Below, in pieces: positions 20,129-31,033 of a DNA stretch of 64,000 nucleotides. The position numbers and the translations under genes were made by a program. The stretch's first letter is position 1, and every line of letters starts with the position of its first letter. The stretch spans positions 1 to 64,000 of the forward strand of contig NW_005179121.1 of NCBI RefSeq assembly GCF_000350225.1. Reading direction: 5' to 3'. Origin of the DNA: Chondrus crispus. Lineage: Eukaryota > Rhodophyta > Florideophyceae > Gigartinales > Gigartinaceae. Below the pieces are notes generated by a model, which did not search any database, was not told the origin of the DNA, and worked only from the letters and a program-made list of their open reading frames with translations.

Positions 20129-21867
20129 TCCGTAAGCATTCGAGTCTGTGGAGCGGTGCGCTCGGAACGATCCGAGCCACGGGGCACGGCATCCCTCTCG
20201 AACCGGGAACGAAACCGATTCGTTCGATGCCTTATCGGAAGGGGCCCGCCATGCGCGAGATGGTTGCCAAGGAGGTCAACCAAATGCTGAACGCAGGGGT
20301 TATCGAACCCGCGAGCACCGAGTGGGCGTCCCCGGTGGTGCTCGTCCGGAAGAAAGACGGCTCTCTTCGGTTCTGCGTGGACTACCGGCGTCTCAACGCG
20401 AAGACGGCAGCGGATTCGTATCCGCTGCCCCGGATGGATGACTGCATCAACTCGTTAGGAGATGCAGCCGTCTTTACGATGTTGGACTGCAATTCCGGTT
20501 ATTGGCAGATCCCCGTCGCTCCGGAGGACCGGGATAAGACCACGTTTACGACGCACATGGGCACGTTTCGCCACCTGCGCATGCCTTTCGGACTAAAAGG
20601 GGCACCGGCCGCCTTCCAACGTGCATTGGATATTATCCTTTCCGGAGTCCGCTGGCAAATATGCCTCGTCTATCTCGATGACGTCATAGTGTTCTCGCGT
20701 ACGGACGCGGAACACGCGAAGCATCTCGACACTGTCTTGAGCTTGTTAGGGAGTGCCGGCATCTCCCTCAAGCTCAAGAAGTGTAGCTTCTTTCAACCGA
20801 AGGCACACTACCTGGGGCACGTCATCTCCCCAGGTAAGTTGAGCGTGGCCGATATGGCGGCCGACGCCTTCCGGACGTTCACGTTCCCGAGGACGCTGAC
20901 GCAGGTGCGCTCGTTCCTCGGGGCGTGTAACGTATATCGCCGCTTCGTTAAGGGCTTCTCGAAAATAGCCCGTCCGTTGACGGATATGACGCGCAAGGAT
21001 TCCGATCCTGACTTCTATAATCCTACCGAGGATCAACTCCAGGCGTTCGAGAACCTTAAGGAGTGCATGATCGCTCCGCCGATCCTCGCGTTGCCTCGGC
21101 ACGGACGACCGTACTTGATCGACACCGACGCGAGCGCCTACCAACTAGGCTGCACGCTGCTCCAAGAGCACGACCAACCAAACGATTGGCGCCCCGTTGG
21201 GTATTGTTCTTACTCGCTGAACGACAGCGAACGAAACTACAGCGCTACCGAGCGCGAATGCTTCGCCGTAGTGTGGGCCGTCCGCACACTACGGCCGTAC
21301 GTTGAAGGCACGAAGTTCACAGTCCGAACGGATCACGACGCCTTGAGGTGGCTCATGTCCCTCACCGAGAGTTCCGGAAGACTCACCCGGTGGCGGCTAC
21401 GCCTGGCTGAATACGACTTCACCATTCAGTACCGCCCCGGGCGCGTGCACCAGGTACCGGACGCCCTGTCACGCCTCGTGTCGCCGAGAGTCGCCGACGA
21501 CCCTCGCCCCAGCGTCGAGGTGGATGACGACATTCCCACCTTGGACGCGGGCACGACCGTTGGAGACGTATCGAACGAGCTCACGGGCCACGTTTGCATC
21601 GCGAGCTGCGACCACGAGGTCGAGCACATCTTCGCGACGACACGGAACCAAGCCAGCTCACGAAGAAGGTCGTGCGCCCGAGCATGCGACGAGCCGAGGG
21701 GCGATTTCGAAGCCCCCGCTCTCCAAGGACCCAATTCGTTCTGGGAGGAGAATGACGAGTTCGACGCCACCGACATCGAACGCACCGCAGACCACGAGGC
21801 TGGGGCACCCGACTCTTCGGTCGCCCCTCCGCAGGACGACCTTCCGGCTCCTCTTACGATAGAGTAG
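20056..21867 (+). pseudogene. pol: Element A reverse transcriptase and RNase H
   Basis: This frame is -1 to the protease and open from 19960. RT motifs are KDGSLRFCVDYRRLN, FTMLDCNSGYWQIP, MPFGLKGAPAAFQRALD and the catalytic LVYLDDVIVFS, all intact. RNase H follows with LIDTDASAYQLGC, NYSATERECFAVVWAV and VRTDHDALRWL, then the chromovirus-style linker YRPGRVHQVPDALSRL. TAG at 21865-21867 replaces a GAG codon kept in element D (reads TIEEIAEEQ), a nonsense mutation just before integrase. Confidence 0.85.
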
Positions 21868-23343
21868 ATTGCCGAAGAGCAACGCGTGGATGACTTCTGC
21901 CAAACCGTTTTGGCACGACAGTCAGAGTCCCGGGACTCCGCGTTCTTGGAGGACCACCAGGGGGTGCTCAAACGGAGACACCGCTTCGACCCTGCTATCG
22001 TGCAGGTGGTGGTACCTCGGATGCTCCGCGCCAGGATCCTTTGCCTGTGTCACAACCCGGTCATCGCAGGGCACCCGGGTCAGAACCGTATGTACTACGC
22101 GCTCCGTCGCGAGTACTACTGGCCCCATCTGGCCGCAGATGTTGCCGCCACGGTGCGAGGTTGTCGAACCTGCGCGATGAACCGGGTCAAGCTGAGGAAA
22201 CATCTCAACCGATTGAGATTGTTTCCAGCTACGAGGCCGCTCGAGAGTCTGGCCATCCACATCTTGGGGCCGTTCCCCAAGACGAAGTCAGGAAAACAGT
22301 TCCTGCTCGTGATCACGGACCGCTTTAGCAAGCTGACGCAAGTCGTTGCGCTTCGCACGATAACCGCATACACCGTCGCAGTTGCGTTCTGCGAATCGTG
22401 GGTGTTTAAGTACGGCGTCCCGCGCACGTTGCTGTCGGATAACGGACCGCAGTTTAATGCCAAGTTCTTCCACAGCACGTGCCGTGTTCTGGGGATAACT
22501 AATATGTACACATCGGCGTACCATCCCTAGACGAACGGGCAAGTGGAGCGATACAACCGAACGATCGCTGCAATGCTACGCAACTACGTAGGCGAGCATC
22601 AAGATGACTGGGAAGTGTACGTGGGGCCGCTTACGTATGCGCATAACTCCCACGTACACCGCACCACTAACACGACGCCGTTCGAGCTCGTGCTCAGCAG
22701 GCCACCGCCGGAGTTCTCGCTTCGACGAGCCGACGGTGACGTTCCCCCTGCCGACAGGGGGAACCAACGTGTCGAATTCCTCAAGACCTTGGATTCGACA
22801 ATCCAGATGGCCTACGGGAGCCTGCGTCGGACGCAGGCTCGCTACAAGCGTGACTTCGATGAGCGCATACGACGGATCAATTTGCGACTCCATCCGGGAG
22901 AGTACGTATACCTCAACCCCACCGACGGTGGGAAGACTTCGAACAAGCTCGCGTCCCCCCCGGTCGGAACCTACCGCGTCCTCGCGAACGACCACCGAAC
23001 CATCACGATCGATCGTGATGGGGTCACTGAGCGGGTCTCCGCAGATCGCTGCGTATACGCGCCACCGCCGACGGACGCACTACGGGCGAGCACAACAACC
23101 CCAGCTGACCTCGCCGACACGGTCAGAGAGGGGACACAGTACGCTGTCGAGCGACTTCTGAAGCACCGGGATATGGAAGACGGAACTATCGAGTTCCTCA
23201 TCAAGTGGGCGGATTTCGACACGCCCACTAGGACTGCGCGGACTCACGTCCCGGAGGAGTTGGTGTCTCGTTACGCCCAACGCCTCCGGAGACGCACCGG
23301 CATGGACCTCAACTCAAACGTGAACGCGGGCGTTCACGCTTGA
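21868..23343 (+). pseudogene. pol: Element A integrase with chromodomain-like C-terminus
   Basis: In frame with RT after a TAG. The zinc-binding HHCC part is CHNPVIAGHPG and CRTCAMNR. The catalytic core has LSDNGPQFNAKFF and NGQVERYNR, but the first catalytic Asp is His (AIHILGPF, codon 22258-22260) where D has AIDILGPL. A second TAG (22528-22530) replaces Gln in HPQTNGQ. The C-terminus carries PPPEFSLRRAD, the GPY-type barrel region and the chromodomain pattern YAVERLLKHR...FLIKWADFD. It ends at TGA 23341-23343. Confidence 0.85.
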
Positions 23344-23355
23344 GGAGGGGCCCCC
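23319..23355 (+). other. Internal hairpin plus purine tract at the end of pol, element A
   Basis: CGTGAACG-CGGG-CGTTCACG overlaps the last pol codons and is followed by CTTGAGGAGGGGCCCCC. The same pair occurs before the 3' LTR (27591-27625). This copy could be an internal plus-strand primer or the scar of an insertion. Confidence 0.65.
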
Positions 23356-25149
23356 AACCGCTCCTTTTGGGATAAAGGTAACCGACCGCGGTTAGGCAAA
23401 ATTCCGATAAAGGGGCAAGGACACCGGTCCTCCAACCTCCCCAGACGGGGAGGGAGTCACACGACTCCAGGAGCAACACCGGACAAAGATCCTGGAAAGG
23501 AGGGCGCAAACGCGAAGAAGTCGCGTGACAGCAAGCAGGACGGGCTGCCGTATGACAATCCCAGCAGAAGCGGCAACAAACGGAGAAGAACAACGGACCC
23601 TCCCAGCCGACAATACGAACCAGCACCGCGGTATCCCACAGGGTTATTCACACGACAGCATGAGTCAGGGGGTCCCGAATCCTCTCGCAGCCACAAGAGA
23701 GCTGCAGCGATCTGCACGAGCGTTCGAGTCGCTGATTGACAACGCCCACACCGAGTAGGGCGCCAGATTTCGTGCGTCTTAGGGGACAGGGACGCTCCCT
23801 AGATATCAGCCTCGACGGCGGAGAACCATGATCATGCCCTGCTATTTCTTCGGGGGCATGAACGGAAAGATCGCGCAACGTAAGCACGAGAGGCAAGGGA
23901 CACCGGACCCACGCTCAATATACGGACCGAGCGAAGATAGGGAACCCGAGGCGCAGGTAATATATGCCGATACGAACGTCGAATGACGACCGCAGCCCCC
24001 TCCCCACTGTCAGAGAGCGATACGTTTACACTGTACGCCGAGTACAGGCCTTTTTAACAAACCGTCACCGCCGACGGCGGCGGGTTAAGAAAATAGAAGA
24101 AATTAAGGATGAATGGGAAAGTACACAGCCACGCGCGGGTGGCACGTGCGGGACGCGCCACCCGAGCCACATGTAATCAGTGACAGGGCAGCGATACGTG
24201 CGCCGCGCCCGACACTTGGCAATAACCACCCCACGGGCGGAGACTCATTTTTTGGCAAAAAGACATTTTCGCGGGAAAATTACTTTTTGGAATAATTTTT
24301 TGGGGGATTTAATCAATGTCAATGCGCTTCTGCGCACGTGCAGGGCTGCACAGGGCGCGCGCGTGCGTGTCGCACTGTAGAGAATGCGCTCTGCAGCAGT
24401 TGCCGGACAGAAACGCACACGCGCTCGCGGCACCTGCCTTCACTACCGGCCCCGCGTCTCCGCTCCCTCCTTCCGTCCGCGCGACGCTGCACCGCCGCGC
24501 GCGATGACACCGCGCTGCCCTACGAGCCCTCGCCGCCGACGGCGAGGGGGCCCAAGAGAATTGCATTCGTCGCGCGCCGCGCCCTCGCCATCAATGGCAA
24601 GGGACGACACGTGTACATTACGGCGAGGGCGGTATCGACCGCCACCGCCCCGGGCGCGTGACTACGCGCACGCTAGGACCGTACCGATCCGTTGCGCCGT
24701 ACTCGAACGGGAGCGGTTGGGCTGCACGGACGCCTTGACCTGGGAGGCGTAGTGCCCCACGAACGGCGCTAATATGGCACAGCCAGGCAGCTGTCGGGGA
24801 CCGCACGGTCCCATGGGTGCCTCGCTATCGCGCCCTCGCCGTCGATGGCGAGGGGCGCGATAACAAGATGAATATCGCGCGCTTCGCCCTCGACCGGTTC
24901 GAGGGCAAGGGCCGCTTGGCCTTGTTCTAGACCCGGACCGTCCGGGTCTCCTTGCACCCGCCCTCCTCCGCCAGCGTGCTGCGCTCGGCGCAGCCTCGAG
25001 CGGGAAACACCAGGGCTCGCGCGAGCCACGCAAGGGGGAGGCTCATCACAGGAACCGGGCGACGGGGGTGAGGGACAAGAACAGAAGATGCGAAGAGTCT
25101 TTACGGAAAGCACAGGACGAGTCATCTCGGGACGGGGAACTGTACCCCC
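23356..25149. other. Element A accessory module, hairpin part
   Basis: No gene I can defend; a 77-codon frame at 23525-23758 ends in a helical segment but is unsupported. GC hairpins of the same type as the C minisatellite lie near 24529-24552, 24581-24604, 24832-24858 and 24884-24906 (core CCCTCGCC...GGCGAGGG). An AT-rich patch with a TTTTCGCGGGAAAA core lies at 24265-24285. Confidence 0.5.
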
Positions 25150-27369
25150 TCAACGAGTGCCATCGGGGCCCCGGTCCGAAGGCATCGGCGGGCAGTACCC
25201 GGGATAACACGGAACATCGGAGTTCCGCGGCGGATCCCCCGCAGCCTCCACGAGAGGGGGCATAGCGGGCGGCTGGTATGAACCACCTCCTCGTACAGGG
25301 GCCGCGTGCGCCCCGGAACCGTAAAACGTCAGGGAAACAACCGTCGGGACGGCATAAGGATCGGGCCTGCTGGAGGGCTGCGAGACGACCTCACGAATCG
25401 CGCGCGCCCGAGCGGCGCGCAAGGTGTTCCGCTCCTGATGGTACCGATCCCGGTCCGCTACAGCGCGTTCGTACGCGCTAGTCTGGTGACGAGCGGTGTC
25501 CCGCGCGGAGTCAATTTCGCCTTGCAAACGGTTCAGCGAGAGGGAGAGCGTGTCGCGCTCCCCGCTGAGGCGACGAGCCTCAGTACTCCGCACGAGGAAC
25601 CAGCTCGCCATGGTCGACAGGAGACTACCCACCGTCCAGGCCTGGTTCCTGGCGTGCCCCAAGGCCTGCCCGAGCCCGGGCACCGAAGCAACGTCCTCCC
25701 TCGTAAGGGAAAGGTCCCGAGCCGCCATCCCAGGGGCCAGGGCGACGGAGCGGTCGTCCAGCGAAGGCATAGGGGAATCGCCTCTAACGCGACGGGTAAC
25801 AACGTTCGCTCGTCCGGCCCACGGGGCGAGGTGGAGCGAAACAAGTCGGACCCCGCCATGGCCGGATGAGGCGGGACGGGGTCTACATCCCGATACCGCT
25901 TGCGGCGGTTCCGCCTCGACCCGAAGCCGACGCCACCACGCCTCCCTCTCGACCCGGCAGAGTCCGGAGTCGCTGCCGAGCGAGACGCGAACGCGTCCAC
26001 CCTCGAATCGTACAGGAGGAACGGGCTTCGGGTGCCCGTCGTGAAGTCAGGCCAGTGGTGATGATGACGCTCGCTCACCTCGCCGGCTCGGGTCATCAAG
26101 GACACGACGCTATCGAGCGTCCAGGAGACCTGGGGAAGGCCGCACTCGAGCGGGTGTGGTGGGACGGTCGGTAAATCGGGCCCTAGGCGCGCCAGAAACG
26201 TCACGGTCTTGTCCGGCTGAAGGAAAACGCGACCATGTACGCACACCTCTACCATGAAAGCGCTCCCGAGGGACCAAGCCCATTCTTTTTCGCAGCTGTC
26301 GAGTAGGGGAACGCGGACGGGGTGACTCGGGTCGACCGCAGCGTACCCAAAATGCTTCAGCACGTAGGGAAGAAGAGGGAGTATCCCTAAGGAAGGAAAG
26401 GTGTCACGAACCACGCGCGGAAGCGAGGGAAAGTCCCCCGGGGAAATGCCTTTCTCGAACGCGGCAGACGCAAAGACGCGACCGTCTTCCTCCGAGGACC
26501 GCCTGTAGGCAGACCAGTCTCGATGGGCCACGGCGATGCCATGGAGCCGCATCAGTGTTCTGGCAGACTTCTGAAGAGCGACCCGGGGCTTGGTTTACGC
26601 GTACGGACGCGGATACACGTAAAGTCCCGGGATCTCCGCGAGGATAAAACGGGGCGGACAGTCCGAGTCGAACCCGGACAGGTAAGCTGCCATACGATCG
26701 ACGTACATTACCTCCTCCATACCGAAAGCAAACGTGCGATCTCCTCGTATCCCGTCGGGGATTTGGTAAGCCACGCCGTCCCCTTCAGCAAGGAGACGGC
26801 TAAGGGCCAGCGCGGATTGATCAGCGAGGCCGGCCTCGCTGATCTTACGGATGCGGGACAAGTCAGGGCGTAAGGATGGGCTCGCCAAGATCTCGCCCAC
26901 CGTCACGCCCACACGAGCGTGGCGCGCCCACGGATACCGGAGGTCACTGAGCGGCAGCGGAGAGGACCGCAAAAGAGGAACGCCGAACCAGCGCGTCGTG
27001 CTGGGAACACACCCTCTGTCACCCTTAGGCTTGGCCCGTGAAGGGGAGAAACCACGGCTCCAGAAGGGATCCCAACGACGGGGTCAGCCGCCCCCTCAGC
27101 ACGGTGGGACGAGGGGCTTGCGACTCGCCCCCATGCGGTGCGTCGACAACGCGTGTAGGGGCGTCAGTCAATTCCACGGACAGCGTGGACTCCGTCGACG
27201 GGCCGGTCCTCTGAAAGGGGGATGTCGGCGCTGGCGTAGCGACGCACGCGTCAGGAGGAGGGGCGTTCGACAACGGAAGCGACGATGCCTCCGTAGTGGC
27301 GACTCGAGCCGCCGCGGCAACGGCCGGCGGCGGCGGTGACGGCGGTTTCGGAACCGATGGCGGTGGCAT
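25150..27369 (-). pseudogene. Antisense accessory ORF of element A (about 740 codons, three lesions)
   Basis: A minus-strand coding region opposite to gag-pol, lying wholly between pol and the 3' LTR. From ATG 27369: a Pro/Ala-rich N-terminus, a segment with GVTVGEILASPSL and EEVMYVDRMAAYLSG, then DFPSLPRVVRDTFPSLG, VCVHGRVFLQPDKTV and HHHHWPDFTTG. A coiled coil (RRLSGERDTLSLSLNRLQ through RYHQERNTLRAARAR) and a Pro/Gly tail PGYCPPMPSD end it. Pieces lie at 27369-27025, 26972-26595, 26552-about 25790 and 25770-25150: two frameshifts and one TAA near 26595. The tail is conserved in element C. No known family recognised; plant gypsy elements with antisense ORFs are the nearest precedent. Confidence 0.6.
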
Positions 27370-27590
27370 GCCGAGACAGTGTCAGCCGGACTCAAATCTC
27401 GAGATTGTGTGAGAACGCCGAGAGCCCGCTCGATGGCAGGGCAAGACAGGAGCCCACGGTCCACGAAGGAACGACACGGGGACACGCGACGACGGAGAGG
27501 AGAGACTGCCAACGGAAGGAATGTGAACGGAAAAGGGAAGCCACGACACTTAGATCGAAGGGGGAAGCACGAGCCGCCCTACAAGCACAT

Positions 27591-27625
27591 GTGAACGCGG
27601 ACGTTCACACTTGTGGGGGGGGCCG
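27591..27625 (+). other. Hairpin plus purine tract before the 3' LTR of A
   Basis: GTGAACG-CGGA-CGTTCAC, then ACTTGTGGGGGGGGCCG, then the LTR. The G-rich run is the expected plus-strand primer. Confidence 0.75.
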
Positions 27626-28295
27626 TGTAGCATAACCCCCCCCTGGGGCTTTATTTTAGATTAGATAAACTCAGAATCGGATCAGTTACTGTAGGGCTCG
27701 ATGCTCTACAGTACCACCACGTGTACCCCCAAGTACAGGGGGCGCACGTGTACACGTGTATGCGTGGGACCGAAGAGCGCACACACACGTGTACTGTCAG
27801 CCCCGATGGCTGACAGTATTACAGTGTCTACCGACCGCTACAGTACGTTGCTACAGTACATCGGTACTGTACTATCATGATATGTTATTATGTACATTAA
27901 ATATGGAGCGGACCGGCGGCGGGGAAAGGCGACAAGCACGGACTTGTCGACGACCGACCGCCGAGGGTCGACTCCCCGCTTATTCTAACCGCGAGCCGTC
28001 GCCTTTGCGCGCGTTAGACAACACCGAGCGCGGGTAGAGGACACGCGACGCACCCCCACGAGCCAGATCCACCTCCACCCGTCGGTACTGGATCGTTACC
28101 CAGTACCGCACCGGGGCTTCGAGGCGTCGATCCGCTCGCGCGTGCGCTCGTCCTCCCCGATCCCGCTCTACCACGCTACCCGGGCCCGTGCTCCGGTTCC
28201 GTAGTGGGTGTACGTCTTCCCTTGTCTTCTCCCTCTCGAGGGTCTCCGCAAGAACTGAGTATACACCCCGCTCCGTTGGGGGTGTTTATACTACA
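27626..28295 (+). repeat. 3' LTR of element A
   Basis: 670 bp, same ends as 165-832 and about 5% different. It abuts the truncated 3' side of element D with no target duplication. Confidence 0.9.
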
Positions 28296-31033
28296 CATAC
28301 CCTACCGAGAGTCTACCCCGTGCCGGTCCACTACGAATGGTATGCCGCGTCCGGCCCGGAAAGCGCCTCATGACTCGCAATTATCTTCGCGAGCACGCTC
28401 CCGCATTTTTCTCTGGAACAGCTTCCCCGTCCGAGCTCACGGTACCTGCCATCTCCATATATCTTCGCAATCCGTTCCTTGATGGTCTCTCCCCTTGAAT
28501 CCCCTTCGAACCGCCCGTAATTGTAAACTGGGGTTCGCCGGTGTCTTTCTTCACCAGCACATTGCCGGTGGAGCTCCATACACCTCCCTCATGGGGTCGC
28601 TCGGGGTCCGCTGTGCGCCACGAGCCTCACGTCAAAATGTGGGTTCTTGGTGTTTTCTCGCAAGCCAGTCTCTCGTGTCATCGCGATGGTCCCCTGGCAC
28701 CAGCCCTCCGACAGCATCTTGACTCTTCTGATTCATCACATCCGTACGCCAAGACATCCGCTTGTCCTGTCCCCGTACACGCCGTCTCCTTTATGACTCC
28801 CGCACGAGTAGGGCCGTCCCACAATTGCCCCCACCTCAATTTGCCGACCGGTGCGAGAGGGGCGACAGGTGGCATTTCCACTCATGGTACTCGTCGGTCC
28901 TTCGGGGGCGTGCCGCTTAATTTCTTTCTCGCGATCGCACGCTGCAGGGGCGCCGTGCCCTTGCACTTTCGCGCACACTGCGTCCTCGTCCCTTCTGGAC
29001 GGTGTGTGATCGGCATTCACAATTGCGCTCGCGACAGTCGCCTCACTGGCGGCGCCACTCGCCATCGGGGAAGTGCGTGGATGCGTAGTCGTTCGCTACC
29101 CTTCTTCTTGCCGCTCGCCGTCGAAGCTAGAGCGCGAAGACGCGAAGTCCGTTTTCTATCTGGCGCGCCTCGCCTTCGTGGCGGGCGGCGCCGTCGGCTT
29201 CCGCCGCACGGTTTGCAGCATTATACCGGCGCGAGCGGGGGCGCTCCGGGGCTTGTGCCCGGGCGGTGGCGGTCGGTACCGCCCCCCGTACTGTAGACTT
29301 GCCGCCCCTCGCTGTCCGTGGCGAGGGCGCGGCGCGCGACGACGCGCGACGCATGCAATTCTCCTTGGCCCCCCCTCGCCGTCGGCGGCGAGGGCTCGTA
29401 GGACAGCGCGGTTACTTGTCATTCCCGTGGCGTGAAGTATCCGGCCCGCGGCCCACTCCGCGCTGCGCTTGGGCCTCGCAAGCTCGGCCCGCGGCGCTCC
29501 TCGCGCTCCGTGGCGAGGGCGCGACGCGAACCACATCCGACTTCTTGTCCCCGCGCCCCTTGGCTGTCTGGTGGCGGGGGCGTAGGCCTTCGACGCGTTA
29601 GGTAGACCCCGTTTGCGTTCTTGCACGGGTTTTCGCACGGACTCTTGATTACATCGTATAGCTATCCGGCAGTGGCACCCCTGGAGGGGGTCATATTGAG
29701 GTTCCCGGCCCCGCCGTTTGCTGGCGGTCGTTCCGCCGGTAGCGACATATTCCCTGTAAGCGGGTAAATCGAAGGAGGCGTACACAGCGCAAGGAAGATG
29801 TTAGAAGAGCCGGCTGTCGTGGGTTCGAGTTCTCCTGCGCCCCTCCGCCTTCGACGGCGAGGGCTCGAAGGCACCCGAGCGGCTCGCCAGGAGACGGCTC
29901 GGGCCTGTCGCTCGACCGGCAGGCGGTCCAGCGCTTGCGGGGGAGACTGTGAGGGAAAGCCGCTTGGTCGGCTTGAGGGTTTGACCGTTGAGAGTGCAGG
30001 GGGTCCGTCCGATGCGGCGTTCTGGTCGATGCGGCGTTCTGGTCGAGCTCGCACACTCCTCACCCTCCGGTGAGGGAGGGGCCGTGTGTTCCTTCTGGTG
30101 GTACCCGTTGTACCCCCGTGCAGCGCTGTCCGCCATTTCATTGTTTATAGTATGGCGTGCAGTACCTGTGCACGCCGCGCCCGTGCTGCTGTAATTTCTC
30201 CCCCTTATTTTTTCGTTATTTTCGGAGTATAGTGACGGCAGTGATTTGGGGATGACGCAATCGGGGTTGGTGCATGGCGCGCATCTGGCGCCGCTCACGT
30301 GTAACGTTCTCATCCCCCGTAATTTTCCTTATTACGGGGCATGTCTCGGCGGCGGTTTTGAAGTGTCTCGCGTCCGTGCGTATATATTGGTGCCCCTCCT
30401 ACTGAGTTGCTCTCGCTTCCTCGCTCTTATTGAACGACCCTGGCGCGCGTTCTTCTGACGCCACTCCTCTCGCCTGCGCGTCTGCCTGCGCGTTTCGCGC
30501 GTCTTCTTGCACACAACCCAAACCGAAAGGACAATGATCCGGTCTTCTGCCGGGCTGTCTAACCCGGATGCTGATTGATGGCCCGCCGTGAGCCTCCACC
30601 TTCTCGGATATTCCGAGACACAAGCGACGGGCATTCCGGTCGCTAGCTCCGCCCACCGAGGGGCTGTCTTGATTCCACCGCTGATCGCCTCGTTCGTCGG
30701 GCGCCCCTCCTCGCCGTGGTTTCTGGACTTAACGGATCGTCCGGCAATCCTGTTCGGGGGGGGGGGGGGTCGCTCGACTTTTACGATCCGAACGGGGTTT
30801 TGCGGTCCTCGTAATGTCGGTCATTTCGAGGGCCCAACATTTTTTTCAGGCAGTTCGTACTGTCCTGTTCTTATGTTTCGCGTTCTTGATGTCCGAGAAG
30901 TCAAGACGACTTGACTTGAACGCGTCCCCGGCTGGGACCCTCCGATAGGGTCCGCCGACTTCCTTCGCTTCCCCTTTTAGTCTGTTCGTGCAGGCTGGGT
31001 TTAATCCGCGAAGGAGCGGTTGAGGGCCCCCCC
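28296..31033. other. Element D accessory module, truncated
   Basis: Alignable with element C (28375-28440 with 4915-4980). It carries GC hairpins of the same family near 29306-29332, 29374-29398, 29499-29523 and 29843-29868. A plus-strand frame at 28541-29296 is open but I see no similarity to the antisense ORF of A. No gene is called. Confidence 0.45.

Larger units (their letters stand above)
165..28295 (+). mobile_element. Element A: Ty3/gypsy chromovirus, interrupted by nested element B
   Basis: The two outer LTRs (165-832 and 27626-28295) begin TGTAGCATAA and end TTATACTACA. They differ by roughly 5% over the first 340 bases. Inside, in order, are a primer site, gag, protease, RT-RNase H, integrase with a C-terminal chromodomain-like segment, a 4.2-kb accessory module, a purine tract and the 3' LTR. 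This order places it among Ty3/gypsy chromoviruses. Bases 2232-17366 are foreign (elements B and C). Gag resumes in register after them, which proves the nesting. The copy is dead: gag is split, there are two nonsense codons in pol, and integrase and protease carry damaging substitutions. No target duplication is recognisable. Confidence 0.9.

Noticed and set aside
28541-29296. 251-codon frame as a copy of the antisense ORF in element D
   Set aside because: None of the motifs of the antisense ORF of element A can be found in it.
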